DNA of 42,779 bases from an uncultured Clostridia bacterium. GTDB lineage: Bacteria; Bacillota; Clostridia; Monoglobales; Monoglobaceae. This document shows positions 42,679-42,779 of the stretch, one piece after another; the first letter of the stretch is position 1, and each line of letters opens with the position of its first letter. Made by a program: the position numbers and the translations under genes. Under the pieces are notes generated by a model. That model was not told the DNA's origin and did not search any database. It worked only from the letters and a program-made list of their open reading frames with translations. Location: positions 1 to 42,779 of the forward strand of contig CANQQJ010000031.1 in assembly GCA_947625905.1 (NCBI GenBank), given 5' to 3'.

Positions 42679-42779
42679 TATGTATTTTTTATATTTGCTT
42701 CCGCGGTTGTACAATTGTCAATGATGGGTGACACTTTTTTTAAAAAATAAAAAGTTTCGCCTCAAGCTGTCCTTGTCAA

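Overview
The window looks like a chromosomal segment of an endospore-forming, anaerobic member of the Firmicutes (class Clostridia, plausibly an Oscillospiraceae-type gut or rumen lineage). The evidence is sporulation sigma factor G, a SipL-like spore morphogenetic protein (SPOCS plus LysM) and a DacF-like carboxypeptidase, together with SLH-domain surface proteins, rubrerythrin, the MEP-pathway kinase IspE, AGGAGG-type ribosome binding sites and many textbook sigma-A promoters (TTGACA-N17-TATAAT). No rRNA, tRNA, CRISPR array, insertion sequence or prophage is visible.

Layout. 1-463: the 3' tail of an Rpn-type (PD-(D/E)XK nuclease/transposase-like) gene, with the tail duplicated. 464-748: repeat-rich spacer and the terminator of the next gene. 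749-10447 (minus): two large secreted pectinesterases, one a 2046-residue SLH-anchored modular protein, each with its own sigma-A promoter. 10592-14314 (plus): ruvA-ruvB-metG. 14420-15749: a zinc-ribbon membrane protein and a secreted copper-amine-oxidase-N domain protein. 15795-16130: a compact locus with a strong promoter driving a short terminated RNA, converging on a 27-codon hydrophobic ORF; it has the organisation of a type I toxin-antitoxin pair and is the most interesting item here. 16231-19076 (minus): signal-peptidase-like gene, speD and speA, probably one operon. 19500-21023: cytoplasmic GH43 xylosidase. 21024-22939 (minus): enolase and a HAD phosphatase, coupled by an ATGA overlap. 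23294-25274: sigG and dacF. 25507-26391: protein with a galactose-binding-like fold. 26556-26819 (minus): orphan RelB/DinJ antitoxin. 27108-28301: ftsZ. 28339-30015 (minus): sipL-like. 30141-31188: rubrerythrin and ruvC. 31426-32457: DAHP synthase. 32474-33448 (minus): WYL regulator. 33724-36558 (minus): ispE and typA. 37169-42604 (minus): an envelope-growth operon of an SLH membrane protein, an FHA protein, a SEDS glycosyltransferase and a class B PBP.

How the parts fit together. Cell-envelope growth and division (ftsZ, SEDS/PBP/FHA) and sporulation (sigG, dacF, sipL) are over-represented. Plant cell-wall use is shown by two extracellular pectin methylesterases and an intracellular xylosidase. 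Polyamine synthesis is represented by arginine/lysine-type decarboxylase plus AdoMet decarboxylase. DNA repair genes ruvAB and ruvC lie at two separate sites. Gene-poor gaps at 464-699, 19240-19400, 23030-23160, 31190-31325, 33570-33645 and 36560-37020 carry a mosaic family of short intergenic repeats.

Main oddities: the convergent small-RNA/small-peptide locus; a signal peptidase I homologue in which both the catalytic Ser and Lys positions are substituted; the duplicated Rpn tail; the antitoxin without a toxin; and sigG lying near ftsZ without spoIIGA-sigE.
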